Source of the DNA: JAAZGD01 sp034003765
GTDB lineage: Bacteria > Bacillota > Clostridia > Peptostreptococcales > Anaerovoracaceae
Assembly: GCA_034003765.1 (NCBI GenBank)
Contig: JAVEXZ010000011.1
Coordinates: forward strand, 4,457-68,456
Direction of reading: 5' to 3'
DNA: 64,000 nucleotides
Below the pieces are notes generated by a model. The model was not told where the DNA came from and ran no database searches. It saw nothing but the letters and a program-made list of their open reading frames with translations. Below are positions 53,925 to 63,535 of the stretch, piece after piece (positions within the stretch are counted from its first letter, which is position 1; each line of letters starts with the position of its first letter). A program made the translations under genes and the position numbers.

Positions 53925-56900
53925 ATGAAACTAGTATTTGTTAGCTCTGAAGGTGTACCATTTTCGAAAACCGGAGGCCTAGGGGATGTTCTGGGGGCCC
54001 TACCCAAGGCTCTTAAAAATCTACAAATAGATGTAAAGATTATTCTCCCCCTCTACAAAAGTGTCCAAGAAAAATATAAGGACAGCTTGGAATTAGTTGC
54101 TGAATTTAGTGTTTCTCTAAATTGGCGCCAGAGACAGTGTCGAGTATATAGCTATTGGCTAGAGGGAGTAGAGTATTGGTTCCTTGAAGGACAAGACTAT
54201 TTTAATCGCCAGGGTTTTTATGGTTACGAGGATGATGGGGAACGCTTTGCATTTTTTTCAAAAGCGGCTTTAGGGCTTTTTGAGGAAGTTGATTATAACC
54301 CAGATATTTTGCATTTATCGGATTGGCAAACAGCCCTCCTTCCTGTCTTTCTAAAGACAGCCTTCAAGGAAAAGGATGGTTACAGTAATCTAAAAACTCT
54401 ACTTACAATACATAATATTGATTACCAAGGAATTTGTTCCTTGGATTTTGTAGATGAAGTTCTTGGCCTTGGGCAAGAAGGAAAGGCCATACTTGAGCAC
54501 CAGGGTCAGACCAATTTTTTGAAGGGTGGAATAATTGCATGTGATAGGTTAACAACTGTTAGCCCAACCTATGCAAGGGAGATAACAAGCTCTGAATATG
54601 GTCAGGGTTTGGAAGAGGTAATAGCCAGCGAAAAAAACAAACTATTTGGAATATTAAACGGTATAGATACCCTAATGTATGACCCTCAAAGAGACTACTG
54701 TATAGTAGAGAATTACAATAGGGACACCCTAGAAGGCAAAGAGAAATGCAAAGAGTTCCTCCAACAAAAAAACAAGCTTGAAGTGAAAAAAGATGTTCCC
54801 ATCTTAGCCATGGTTACAAGACTTACGGATCAAAAGGGAATTGATTTAGTAATGGAAAGTTTTGAAAAGATTATGGATATGGGATATCAATTTGTACTTC
54901 TCGGTTCTGGAGACTCCAGAATGGAAAAGTTTTTTGAAAGAAAAAGAGGAGAATATCCTGGCAAGGTTTTTGTCCAAATTGGATTTGACGGAGTTTTAGC
55001 CCAACAGATATATAGTGGAGCAGACTTTTTCCTTATGCCATCTTTGAGAGAACCATGTGGTTTGGCACAAATGATTGCAGCCCGTTATGGGACCCCTTCA
55101 ATTGTGAGGAGAACAGGCGGTTTGGCAGACACAATCAAGCCATTTACTAGGTGCCAAATTGAAGTTAGGGATAAAGATTTAGGAGAATACAAAGCCTGGG
55201 GCACCGTCAATAAAAAAACAACCATTGGAAGAAAAGGCTTAGAAGAAGATGGAGGTTTTCATAAAGAGGATGGTGGTGAAAATGGTAATGGATTTGTGTT
55301 CCTGGACAAAACCGTGGAATCTCTTGTGGGAGCATTGGAAGAGGCTAGACGATGTTACGAAGATAAAGACAGTTTCAAGATTTTAATGACAAGGCTTATG
55401 GATCAAGATTTTTCGTGGGCTAAGGGAGCATTAGAATATCAAATTATTTACGAAGAGTTAATAATCGAAGATCAAGAAGTAGCTAGGGACAGGCCTCCAT
55501 CTTGGCTTGGTGAAGGAATAATGTATCAAATCTTTCCAGACAGATTTCGCCGTAGCCCTCTATACCAAATCCCCAATATTGATAAAGATTATGTCTTAAG
55601 AGAGGACTGGGGCGGGGAGCCTCACAGGGGACCCTTTGAAGATGGTGTATGGAACAAAGAGTTTTTTGGCGGCAACCTAAAGGGGATAATTGAAAAGCTA
55701 GACTACCTTCTAGACCTAGGAGTGACGGTAATATATCTAAACCCTGTTTTTGAGGCATTTTCAAATCATCGCTATGATACTGCTAATTACATGGAAATTG
55801 ATCCCATGCTAGGTACCAGTGAAGATTTCCAAGACTTATGTCAAGAGGCAAAACAACGAGGCATGAGAATAGTACTTGATGGGGTTTTTAACCATACAGG
55901 TAGCGATAGCATATATTTTAATAAAGAAGGACGTTACCCTGGGCTTGGTGCTTATCAGAGCCAGGATTCTCCTTATTTTCCCTGGTATGACTTTCAGGAA
56001 TACCCCGATAAATACGACTGTTGGTGGGGAATGGAAACCTTACCTGCAGTTAAGGAAACAGAACCATCATATTTAGACTATATAGCAAGAGCTCCAAATT
56101 CTGTTGTTCGTCATTGGATAAGGAAAGGCGCTTCGGGCTTCAGACTTGATGTAGTAGATGAACTTCCTGATGAATTTCTCGACCAGCTGACCCAGGCAAT
56201 AAAAGAAGAGAAAGAAGATGGATGCGTAATCGGAGAAGTCTGGGAAGATGCATCAAACAAAATAGCCTATGGTATAAAAAGAAAGTACTTCAAGGGAAAG
56301 CAGCTAGACAGTGTTATGAATTATCCTCTTAAGGATGAGCTGGTAGAATACTTAAACAATCACCAGCAAGGGGAAATATTCTCAAGGGGTATGACAAAAC
56401 TCTGGGAGAACTATCCCCGCAGAGCATTCCAGCATTTAATGAACATTCTTAGCAGCCACGACACAGAAAGGATCCTTACAGTATTAGAAAAAGGTAGCAA
56501 GAATCCAGAAGAAACTCGAGGAAAGCATGTAATAGCCCTTTTAATATGGGCCTTTATGCCTGGTATACCTTGTATCTACTACGGGGATGAATGGGGTTAC
56601 CAGGGAGGTAAGGAACCTGAAAACCGAAGATGTTTTGTTGAAGACCAAGGGAATCAAGAAATTTACAGCCTAGTTAAAGAAATCCTAGATTTTAGAAGAG
56701 GAATAGAGGATATTGGAAGCTTGGAATATGCACCATATATTGGAGAGGCTGGATTATTTGGTTTTATTAGAAGAAACCAGGACCAAGTCTTATTGGTTGT
56801 AGTTAATAGTGGAGAAGAGCGATCTTTTATCTGGAAGCCAGTTGATGGTCAAGAGGTGGTCTCTCAGTTGGGATTTTTGGCTCAAGAAAACTCTCCCTTT

Positions 56901-56984
56901 CAATACACATTGAAAAAATATGGAGGTCTGGTAGTTCATATGAAGCCAGGGATTCCCGAAGGCAATGGCAAGAAAAGGGTGTAG
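53925..56984 (+). CDS. glgA: Glycogen synthase fused to a GH13 alpha-amylase-family domain
   Basis: 1019 aa, twice the normal GlgA length. Residues ~1-520 are glycogen synthase (GT5): VSSEGVPFSKTGGLGDVLG at the N-terminus with the KTGG ADP-glucose motif, RRTGGLADT, and a C-terminal end FSWAKGALEY. The catalytic core is split by a ~45-residue charged insert (after LADTIKP). From ~525 a GH13 enzyme begins (GIMYQIFPDRF), with GFRLDVVDE (nucleophile), IGEVWED (acid) and SSHDTERIL. There is no stop or frameshift at the junction, so it is a true fusion. Last gene of the operon; GH13 could trim or debranch the growing polymer (inference). Confidence 0.93.
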   Translation: MKLVFVSSEGVPFSKTGGLGDVLGALPKALKNLQIDVKIILPLYKSVQEKYKDSLELVAEFSVSLNWRQRQCRVYSYWLEGVEYWFLEGQDYFNRQGFYGYEDDGERFAFFSKAALGLFEEVDYNPDILHLSDWQTALLPVFLKTAFKEKDGYSNLKTLLTIHNIDYQGICSLDFVDEVLGLGQEGKAILEHQGQTNFLKGGIIACDRLTTVSPTYAREITSSEYGQGLEEVIASEKNKLFGILNGIDTLMYDPQRDYCIVENYNRDTLEGKEKCKEFLQQKNKLEVKKDVPILAMVTRLTDQKGIDLVMESFEKIMDMGYQFVLLGSGDSRMEKFFERKRGEYPGKVFVQIGFDGVLAQQIYSGADFFLMPSLREPCGLAQMIAARYGTPSIVRRTGGLADTIKPFTRCQIEVRDKDLGEYKAWGTVNKKTTIGRKGLEEDGGFHKEDGGENGNGFVFLDKTVESLVGALEEARRCYEDKDSFKILMTRLMDQDFSWAKGALEYQIIYEELIIEDQEVARDRPPSWLGEGIMYQIFPDRFRRSPLYQIPNIDKDYVLREDWGGEPHRGPFEDGVWNKEFFGGNLKGIIEKLDYLLDLGVTVIYLNPVFEAFSNHRYDTANYMEIDPMLGTSEDFQDLCQEAKQRGMRIVLDGVFNHTGSDSIYFNKEGRYPGLGAYQSQDSPYFPWYDFQEYPDKYDCWWGMETLPAVKETEPSYLDYIARAPNSVVRHWIRKGASGFRLDVVDELPDEFLDQLTQAIKEEKEDGCVIGEVWEDASNKIAYGIKRKYFKGKQLDSVMNYPLKDELVEYLNNHQQGEIFSRGMTKLWENYPRRAFQHLMNILSSHDTERILTVLEKGSKNPEETRGKHVIALLIWAFMPGIPCIYYGDEWGYQGGKEPENRRCFVEDQGNQEIYSLVKEILDFRRGIEDIGSLEYAPYIGEAGLFGFIRRNQDQVLLVVVNSGEERSFIWKPVDGQEVVSQLGFLAQENSPFQYTLKKYGGLVVHMKPGIPEGNGKKRV

Positions 56985-57242
56985 GCTAAGCCAAGAATAT
57001 CATAGCAAATAAGGATAAGAATAAGACGGCAAATATAGATTTTGAACCCGGGGAATCGAGAGTAATAGCAATAGTTAGGCGTCAAATATAGATTTTGAAC
57101 CCGGGGAATCGAGAGTAATAGCAATAGTTAGGCGTCAAATATAGATTTTGAGTCCGGGGAATCGAGAGTAATAAGGCAAGAAGAATGATGCAAGAAGAAG
57201 AAAAAACAAGATACTGAAAAGATACTGAAAGGGAAGGGCATT
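56985..57242. other. Gap between glgA and nadE
   Basis: 258 bases holding a three-unit 53-bp tandem repeat and the nadE ribosome binding site; no gene. Confidence 0.7.
57030..57173 (+). repeat. 53-bp tandem repeat (three units)
   Basis: Units begin at 57030, 57083 and 57136 with CAAATATAGATTTTGAACCCGG (the third has AGTCCGG) and include GAGAGTAATAGCAATAGTTAGG. Nearly identical copies, not a multiple of three in length, so not coding. Confidence 0.92.
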
Positions 57243-57965
57243 ATGGACTATCAAAATGAGATTGAAAAAAGAGTCAAATTCATTAAAGACATTTTAATAG
57301 AAAGTGGGGCTAAGGGCATTGTTTTTGGCAACAGTGGTGGAAAGGACTGTGCTTTAGCCGGGATACTATGTAAGATGGCCTGCGAAGATACTGTAGGGGT
57401 AATGATGCCTTGTGAATCTACCAGGAATTTCGGGGAAGACTTAGAGGATGGAAAGGCCCTTTCTCAAGCTTTTGGAATTGCCAATAGGATGGTAGACCTA
57501 ACTGCCAGCAAAAGGGCGATTATTGCTGCTTCAGAAGGGGTATCGGACCTTTCCCCAACTGCCATTTCAAACATAGCACCAAGACTAAGGATGACGACCC
57601 TATACCTAATAGGACAATCAGAAAATAGACTAGTAGCAGGGACAGGAAATGCTAGTGAAAGGTATATGGGCTATTTTACAAAATGGGGAGATGGTGCCTA
57701 TGATTTTAACCCTATTTCTGATCTTACGGCCACAGAAATATATCCCTTTCTGAGATACTTAAATGCTCCTTTGAATATAATAAATAAAGCTCCATCTGCC
57801 GGACTTTTTGAAGGGCAAACCGACGAAGGAGAGATGGGGGTTACCTACAAAGCTATTGACCAATACATTAGAAGTGGACAAGGTCGTGCTGAAGATATAG
57901 AAATAATCCAGCGCTACCATAGTAGGACAGAACACAAAAGAAAGGCTGCGTTGAATTTCAAGTAG
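57243..57965 (+). CDS. nadE: NH3-dependent NAD+ synthetase
   Basis: 240 aa. ATP pyrophosphatase PP-loop GNSGGKDCALAG (residues ~28-39). A compact form without the N-terminal nitrilase domain, so it uses free ammonia to amidate deamido-NAD. GNASERYMGYFTKWGDGAYDFNPISDLT and APSAGLFEGQTDEGEMG are further family blocks. RBS AAGGGAAGGG lies upstream. The next gene (LD-carboxypeptidase) starts 11 bases after its stop. Confidence 0.95.
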   Translation: MDYQNEIEKRVKFIKDILIESGAKGIVFGNSGGKDCALAGILCKMACEDTVGVMMPCESTRNFGEDLEDGKALSQAFGIANRMVDLTASKRAIIAASEGVSDLSPTAISNIAPRLRMTTLYLIGQSENRLVAGTGNASERYMGYFTKWGDGAYDFNPISDLTATEIYPFLRYLNAPLNIINKAPSAGLFEGQTDEGEMGVTYKAIDQYIRSGQGRAEDIEIIQRYHSRTEHKRKAALNFK

Positions 57966-57976
57966 GAGGCGAGACC

Positions 57977-58927
57977 ATGCAAAAAGGAAAAATGCTTCAA
58001 CCAGGAGATACCATTGGTGTAATTTCACCAGCTAGCCCTTCAGAACACCAAAGCGAGATTATAAGAGCTATGGAGTACTGGACGGAAAAGGGATATAAGA
58101 TTGAGCTGGGCAAAAATGTAAATAAGACCAAGGGCTTTGTTGCAGCTTGTGAAGAGGACAGAGCCTCTGATATGAATGAAATGTTTGGCCGAGATGATAT
58201 AGACGGTGTTTTCGTTACCCAGGGAGGTTATGGGTCAGCTCAGCTTTTTTCTCACCTAGATTTCGATTTAATCAAAAACAATCCCAAGGTTTTTACCGGC
58301 TTTAGCGACATCACTTCTCTTCATATTATGTTGGGTAAATTCTCGGATTTAGTAACATTCCACGGGCCTGGAATGGCTCGATTTAATTCCCAAGATTTAA
58401 CAAAATATACTGAGAAATATTTCCATAAGGCAATATTTTCACCTGAGCCCATAGGGAATATACCCCTAGCAAATCCCAAAAAATGGGTTTATGCCATGAC
58501 CCAAGGGACTGCCGAAGGAGAGTTGACAGGGGGTAATCTTACCCTAGTATGCGCCACTCTAGGAACACCCTATGAAATTGAAACAAGGGGGAAAATTCTC
58601 CTTCTTGAAGAAGTAGATCAAGAACCCTGGGTAATGGACCACTGCCTATCTCATTTACGTAATGCAGGAAAATTAGAGGATATTAAGGGTATTGTAATTG
58701 GTGAGTGTCATAACTGTGAACCTTATAAGAATAACCCTGGCTTCCTATGTGATACAGGAATTGAGGATGTTTTTACCTACTATTTTGGTGGCTTGAAGGT
58801 TCCCGTTTTATACGGCCTACCATTAGGTCACACTAGAGATATTGCAACCTTGCCTCTAGGGCTTCCTGTTCGAATATCCAGTGACGACAAATCACTAACT
58901 ATATTGGAAAGCGGTGTTAGGGCTTAA
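57977..58927 (+). CDS. LD-carboxypeptidase, S66 family (MccF-like)
   Basis: 316 aa. The catalytic serine is in FTGFSDITSLH (~residue 115), with FVTQGGYGSAQL upstream. A distant glutamate (LLEEVDQEPW) and a histidine (GLPLGHTRD) complete the triad. The family cleaves peptidoglycan L,D-peptides or peptidyl-nucleotide antibiotics. It precedes an oligopeptide-type ABC importer, fitting cell-wall peptide recycling (inference). RBS AGGAGG precedes the ATG. Confidence 0.9.
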   Translation: MQKGKMLQPGDTIGVISPASPSEHQSEIIRAMEYWTEKGYKIELGKNVNKTKGFVAACEEDRASDMNEMFGRDDIDGVFVTQGGYGSAQLFSHLDFDLIKNNPKVFTGFSDITSLHIMLGKFSDLVTFHGPGMARFNSQDLTKYTEKYFHKAIFSPEPIGNIPLANPKKWVYAMTQGTAEGELTGGNLTLVCATLGTPYEIETRGKILLLEEVDQEPWVMDHCLSHLRNAGKLEDIKGIVIGECHNCEPYKNNPGFLCDTGIEDVFTYYFGGLKVPVLYGLPLGHTRDIATLPLGLPVRISSDDKSLTILESGVRA

Positions 58928-58996
58928 TCGGCTTTCCTCAATTATATTTTACCAGTTCATAATTGCTATTCGTGTGTGTTTAGAAGGAGGTAGGAG

Positions 58997-60619
58997 ATGA
59001 AAAGGAAGGGAACTAAATATTTATCCTTGCTGCTTATTTTGCTGTTAGCTCTAGGAACAATGGGATGCGGGGCAGGAGAAACCCAAGATGAAGGGACCAC
59101 CTTCACCATGGCAATTACGGAAGAAATTGACACACTAAACCCCTTATCAGCTTGGATGCAGGTATCATATGAAGCACTATTGCTACTTTATGACCCTCTG
59201 GTTAGGTACGATGAAAACCTAGACCCAGGACCTTGCCTAGCTAAAAGCTGGGAGATCAGCGAAGACGAGCTTACTTGGACCTTTAATTTAATGGAAGACG
59301 TTTTATGGCATGATGGTGAGCCTTTTACATCTGCAGATGTAAAATTTACCTACGAACTATATCAAGAATATGATTCCTACATGTATGGGGGCTACCTAAC
59401 TGGGATTAGCAGTATTGATTGTCCTGATGACTATACAGTGGTAATCACAACTGAAGAGCCTAAGGCTAATATGTTAATGAACACATCTCCAATTGTCCCT
59501 ATGCATATATGGGCAGACCAAGAAGACCCATACAACTGGGAGAATCCAGAACCCATAGGAACTGGCCCCTACATGTATGGAGGCCAGGGAGAGGGTTTTG
59601 TTAAATTTACTAAGAACGACAACTATTTCTTGGGGACTCCCAAAATCGCCAATATTGTAATGGTGGTTTATGAGAACTATGACACTGCGGCCCAGGCTCT
59701 TATGATAGGAGAGATTGATGCAGCTGCTAGTTTAAGTGCTGCTCAAATTACTCAATTAGAAAAGGACACCAATGTCGAGGTTTTAATGGCGGAAGTACCA
59801 GGTTTCTGCATGATGGCAATTAACATGATGCCTGCAACAGAAGACACTCAAGGGGATCCACTATTGAGAGACAAGGTTATACGTCAAGCTTTAGACTATT
59901 GTACTGACAAACAAAACATAGTGGACATGGCTTATGGTGGTGCAGGAATTGTTGGTTCCACACTGATAAATCCGGGAGACCCTTATCACTATAGCCCTCC
60001 AGCCAGCGACCTTAGAAACTATGATATTGAAAAGGCCAAGGCCCTCTTAGAGAATGCTGGATATCAAGATAGAAATGGTGACGGGATAAGGGAAGATAAG
60101 GCTGGTAACAAGTTGTCTTTTGAACTAATCTCTATTGCTGAAAATGTTGAAGAGGTTAAAACTGCACAGATAATAGCAGCAAGCTGCAAGGAAGCTGGTA
60201 TTAATCTAGACCTTGTTACAATGGATAGTGGTGCAGTAAATGACCTAATTTATGCAGGCCAATATGACCTTTATATCTGGGGCTGGGGATCTGACGTTGA
60301 TCCATCAGTTATATTGAAACTCTTCTTAACAGAAGAATACTTTAACTTCAATGAAACTGGGTTTTCTAATCCTCGATACGATGATTTGTTCTATGCTCAA
60401 ATGCATGAAATGGATGAGGCTGAACGTATAGCCATGGTTCAGGAAATGCAGAAGATGCTTTATGAGGACAGTCCATATATTATTACCCTATATGACAGTT
60501 ACGTACAAGCAATTCGATCTGATAGGTGGACTGGATACCAACAAATCCCCGCGTCTACTGGAGGTTTATTCTATAACCTTACCTATAACAACTTCATGAA
60601 TATGGAGCCAGTTAGTTAG
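58997..60619 (+). CDS. ABC transporter peptide-binding lipoprotein (SBP family 5)
   Basis: 540 aa. N-terminal signal with lipobox (LALGTMGCGAGE, Cys ~24), so membrane-anchored outside. Family 5 core: FTMAITEEIDTLNPLSAW, CLAKSWEISEDELTWTFNLMEDVLWHDGEPFTSADVKFTYE (split) and DYCTDKQNIVDMAYGGAG. It binds oligopeptides (or nickel, in some members). First gene of the importer operon; RBS AGAAGGAGG. A strong hairpin follows its stop. Confidence 0.93.
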   Translation: MKRKGTKYLSLLLILLLALGTMGCGAGETQDEGTTFTMAITEEIDTLNPLSAWMQVSYEALLLLYDPLVRYDENLDPGPCLAKSWEISEDELTWTFNLMEDVLWHDGEPFTSADVKFTYELYQEYDSYMYGGYLTGISSIDCPDDYTVVITTEEPKANMLMNTSPIVPMHIWADQEDPYNWENPEPIGTGPYMYGGQGEGFVKFTKNDNYFLGTPKIANIVMVVYENYDTAAQALMIGEIDAAASLSAAQITQLEKDTNVEVLMAEVPGFCMMAINMMPATEDTQGDPLLRDKVIRQALDYCTDKQNIVDMAYGGAGIVGSTLINPGDPYHYSPPASDLRNYDIEKAKALLENAGYQDRNGDGIREDKAGNKLSFELISIAENVEEVKTAQIIAASCKEAGINLDLVTMDSGAVNDLIYAGQYDLYIWGWGSDVDPSVILKLFLTEEYFNFNETGFSNPRYDDLFYAQMHEMDEAERIAMVQEMQKMLYEDSPYIITLYDSYVQAIRSDRWTGYQQIPASTGGLFYNLTYNNFMNMEPVS

Positions 60620-60635
60620 TTGATATTATTTATAT

Positions 60636-60663
60636 GGCGGGGCCAAGCTTTTAAGGCTCCGCC
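60636..60663 (+). promoter_or_regulatory. Intra-operon hairpin after the binding-protein gene
   Basis: GGCGGGGCC and GGCTCCGCC pair over 9 bp (one G-T) with a 10-base loop, without a T tract. Placed between the binding-protein and permease genes, it probably stabilises the upstream transcript or cuts back downstream expression (known for such operons; inferred here). Confidence 0.7.
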
Positions 60664-60699
60664 ACCCTTGCATCTATAATCAAGAAATGGGGAGTGGTC

Positions 60700-61668
60700 A
60701 TGGATAAAAAACGACTGCTAAAAAAATTGTTCTATGCTGGGATTACTATCTTTTTCGTCTTGGTTTTTAATTACTTTCTTTTTAGGGTTTTGCCAGGTGA
60801 TATAATCTCTATGGTATCAAGAAATGCCAAAACCACTCCAGAAATGATAGCAAACTTAACTCAATTGTATGGATTGGACTTACCTTGGTATGAGCAATTT
60901 TTTGTTTATTTGAAAAACCTTTTTCAGGGAGACTTAGGAACATCCTTTCTTTATAAAAAACCTGTAACAGCAGTTTTGGCAGGTAAGATCTTACCTACAG
61001 TTATTTTGCTAGGTATTGCAGAGATTATAGCAATAATTGTAGGTATTATATTTGGAATAGTTTCAGCCTATAAAAGAGGGAAGAAATTGGACGCAGGACT
61101 CTTAAGTACTTCTTTGCTTTTATACTCTATGCCTACATTTTGGTTGGGAATGATATTGATCTTAATATTCTGTGTGAACCTTCACTGGTTCCCAATAGGG
61201 GGCATGGTGACTCCAGGAAAAATATTTATCACAACCTGGGGGGAGATAAACGATGTGGTGAGGCATATGGTGCTGCCGGTAGCCTGTATGGCTCTGGGTA
61301 TGATCGGAGAATATGCCATTACCATGAGAAGTACTATGATAGATGTTTTATCCGAAGACTATATAACTACAGCCAAGGCTAAAGGGTTTTCAAACCCCTA
61401 TATACTAAGAAAGCATGCCCTTCCTAATGCCATGCTGCCCATGATTACTTTAATAGCTATTAACCTTGGGCTAATAGTTGGAGGAGCCATTCAAATAGAA
61501 ACTGTTTTTTCATGGCCTGGCCTAGGGAACCTAATGTACACAGCTCTAAGTGGGAGGGATTACCCCTTACTCCAAGGCCTCTTCCTCTTGATTACTATTA
61601 CAGTAATATTGGCAAACGTAATATCTGATATTCTTTATGAATTCGCGGATCCGCGAGTTCATAGTTAG
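60700..61668 (+). CDS. Peptide ABC transporter permease 1 (DppB/OppB family)
   Basis: 322 aa with about six membrane helices. Family features: FRVLPGDII near the N-terminus, TMRSTMIDVLSEDYITTAKAKG (EAA loop) and ENLWPGLG-like FSWPGLGNLMYTALSGRDYPLLQG. I start at 60700 (MDKKR) with GGGGAG upstream; a GTG at 60694 is in frame but lacks spacing. Next gene begins 11 bases after its stop. Confidence 0.92.
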   Translation: MDKKRLLKKLFYAGITIFFVLVFNYFLFRVLPGDIISMVSRNAKTTPEMIANLTQLYGLDLPWYEQFFVYLKNLFQGDLGTSFLYKKPVTAVLAGKILPTVILLGIAEIIAIIVGIIFGIVSAYKRGKKLDAGLLSTSLLLYSMPTFWLGMILILIFCVNLHWFPIGGMVTPGKIFITTWGEINDVVRHMVLPVACMALGMIGEYAITMRSTMIDVLSEDYITTAKAKGFSNPYILRKHALPNAMLPMITLIAINLGLIVGGAIQIETVFSWPGLGNLMYTALSGRDYPLLQGLFLLITITVILANVISDILYEFADPRVHS

Positions 61669-61679
61669 GGGGTGAAACT

Positions 61680-62558
61680 ATGAATTCAGTTAAAATGGAA
61701 CTCCGCAAAAGAAAAATCAAGGAATTCGCCCACCAAGTAAGGGTAAACAAGATGGCCTTTGTTGGATCTCTAACCTTGGGCTTCTTCATCCTAGTAGCCA
61801 TTTTTGGCCCTATATTGGTACCTTTTGATGTTATGAAATTTGGATTAGCTACAGAAATGCTCATGCCTCCAAGCTCACAACATATCCTGGGGACCGATGA
61901 TATGGGTAGGGACGTACTTGCCTACTTGATCTCAGGCGCTAGGGTATCCCTTATGGTGGGAGCCCTTGCCACCCTCCTATCTATGGGTATAGGAACACTT
62001 ATTGGAATAGTTGCAGGATATAAAGGCAAGGTTATTGATAATGTTTTGATGCGTATTACAGACTTTTTCCTGGTTATTCCCTGGTTGCCTCTTATGATGG
62101 TTCTTGCGGCCATATTAGGAACCAGCATCTGGAATATTATCCTTGTAATTGGCATTACAAGTTGGGCGGGGACTGCTCGTATAGTAAGAGCCCAAACCCT
62201 TTCTGTAAGGGAGCAGCAATTTGTTGAGAGGACCGTGTCCCTTGGAGCAGGTAGCATCCATATTATGATTCATCATATACTACCTAATGTTTTCCCCTTG
62301 ATTTTTGCAAACACAGTTCTCATTGCAGCTGCTGCAATTACATCGGAAACTACCCTTAGCTTTTTAGGCTTAGGAGATCCCTCCCATGCAAGTTGGGGTA
62401 TGATGCTTCACTATGCATTTGAAACAGGAGCAACATCTGCTGGAGCCTACTGGTATTTTTTACCACCAGGTCTTTGTGTGGTGGCAGTTGTACTAGCCTT
62501 TACCCTTATGGGATACGCCTTTGATGAAATCTTAAATCCCAAATTGAAAGAGAGGTAG
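61680..62558 (+). CDS. Peptide ABC transporter permease 2 (DppC/OppC family)
   Basis: 292 aa, five to six membrane helices. HILGTDDMGRDVLAYLISGARVSL is the DppC signature (~residues 61-84) and the EAA loop is RAQTLSVREQQFVERTVSLGA. RBS GGGGG precedes the ATG. Paired with the preceding permease to form the channel. The next gene starts 5 bases after its stop. Confidence 0.94.
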   Translation: MNSVKMELRKRKIKEFAHQVRVNKMAFVGSLTLGFFILVAIFGPILVPFDVMKFGLATEMLMPPSSQHILGTDDMGRDVLAYLISGARVSLMVGALATLLSMGIGTLIGIVAGYKGKVIDNVLMRITDFFLVIPWLPLMMVLAAILGTSIWNIILVIGITSWAGTARIVRAQTLSVREQQFVERTVSLGAGSIHIMIHHILPNVFPLIFANTVLIAAAAITSETTLSFLGLGDPSHASWGMMLHYAFETGATSAGAYWYFLPPGLCVVAVVLAFTLMGYAFDEILNPKLKER

Positions 62559-62563
62559 AAAAG

Positions 62564-63535
62564 ATGAAATTACTTGAGGTAAATCATTTGCACACCTACT
62601 TCAAAACTGGGAGAGGGGTGTTAAAGGCGGTTAATGATGTTAGTTTTTCACTAGGTCAAGGAGAGGCTTTGGGAATTGTAGGAGAATCTGGCTGTGGTAA
62701 AACCACAGCGGCTCTTTCCATTTGTCATCTTTTGCCCAAGGAAGGCTTTATTCATGGTGGGGAGATTTTGCTAGAGGGAAGAGACTTGGTGGCCTTATCC
62801 CAGGAGGAAATCAGAAAACACCGGTGGAAGGATGTTTCTATGATTTTCCAAGGTGCCATGAATGCTTTCAACCCTGTTCTTACAATTGGAAAGCAAATAT
62901 CAGAAGTTATTGTTCTTCATGAAAAAGTCTCAGAAAAAGAAGCATTGGAAAGAACCAAAGAACTTTTAGATTGGGTTGAGATACCAAGGGAAAGGCACAG
63001 CCAATATCCCCATGAATTTTCTGGGGGAATGAAGCAAAGGGCTATGATAGCCATGGCCTTGGCATGTAGCCCCAAAATTATAATTGGAGATGAACCAACT
63101 ACTGCTTTAGATGTAATGGTTCAGGCCCAAATACTAAACTTGCTAGAAAAACTTAGAAAAGCAACAAATATGGGCATGATTTTGATTACCCATGATCTAT
63201 CTATACTGGGAGAGACCTGCGATAAGATCGGGGTTATGTATGCAGGGAAAATGGTAGAAATAGGTAGTGTTGATAATATATTCAAGGAATCTGCACATCC
63301 CTATACGAAAAGATTAATTGGATGTTTTCCAGATATTGATGGGGATAAAGTGGTACCCAAGGGGATTGATGGTTTTCCGCCAGATTTATATGACCCACCT
63401 AGTGGTTGTCCATTTCACCCCCGTTGTGACTATGTTATAGACATTTGCCGGGAAGAAATGCCTTCTAGCATAGAAATTCAAGGAGACCATAAGGTGGCCT
63501 GTCACAGATGGGAGGATGTAGCCCATGAAAAATAA
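62564..63535 (+). CDS. Peptide ABC transporter ATPase (DppD/OppD family)
   Basis: 323 aa. Walker A GIVGESGCGKTTAALS (~residues 35-50), signature EFSGGMKQRAMIAMALACSPKIIIGDEPTTALDVMVQAQ (split; signature SGGMKQR, Walker B IIIGDEP) and H-loop LITHDLS. The C-terminal cysteine-rich oligopeptide motif PSGCPFHPRCDYV is the Fe-S-type OppD tail. Overlaps the start of the next ATPase by 11 bases. Confidence 0.95.
   Translation: MKLLEVNHLHTYFKTGRGVLKAVNDVSFSLGQGEALGIVGESGCGKTTAALSICHLLPKEGFIHGGEILLEGRDLVALSQEEIRKHRWKDVSMIFQGAMNAFNPVLTIGKQISEVIVLHEKVSEKEALERTKELLDWVEIPRERHSQYPHEFSGGMKQRAMIAMALACSPKIIIGDEPTTALDVMVQAQILNLLEKLRKATNMGMILITHDLSILGETCDKIGVMYAGKMVEIGSVDNIFKESAHPYTKRLIGCFPDIDGDKVVPKGIDGFPPDLYDPPSGCPFHPRCDYVIDICREEMPSSIEIQGDHKVACHRWEDVAHEK

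Noticed and set aside
57030..57173. Possible CRISPR array
   Set aside because: Whole units are near-identical, with no variable spacers.
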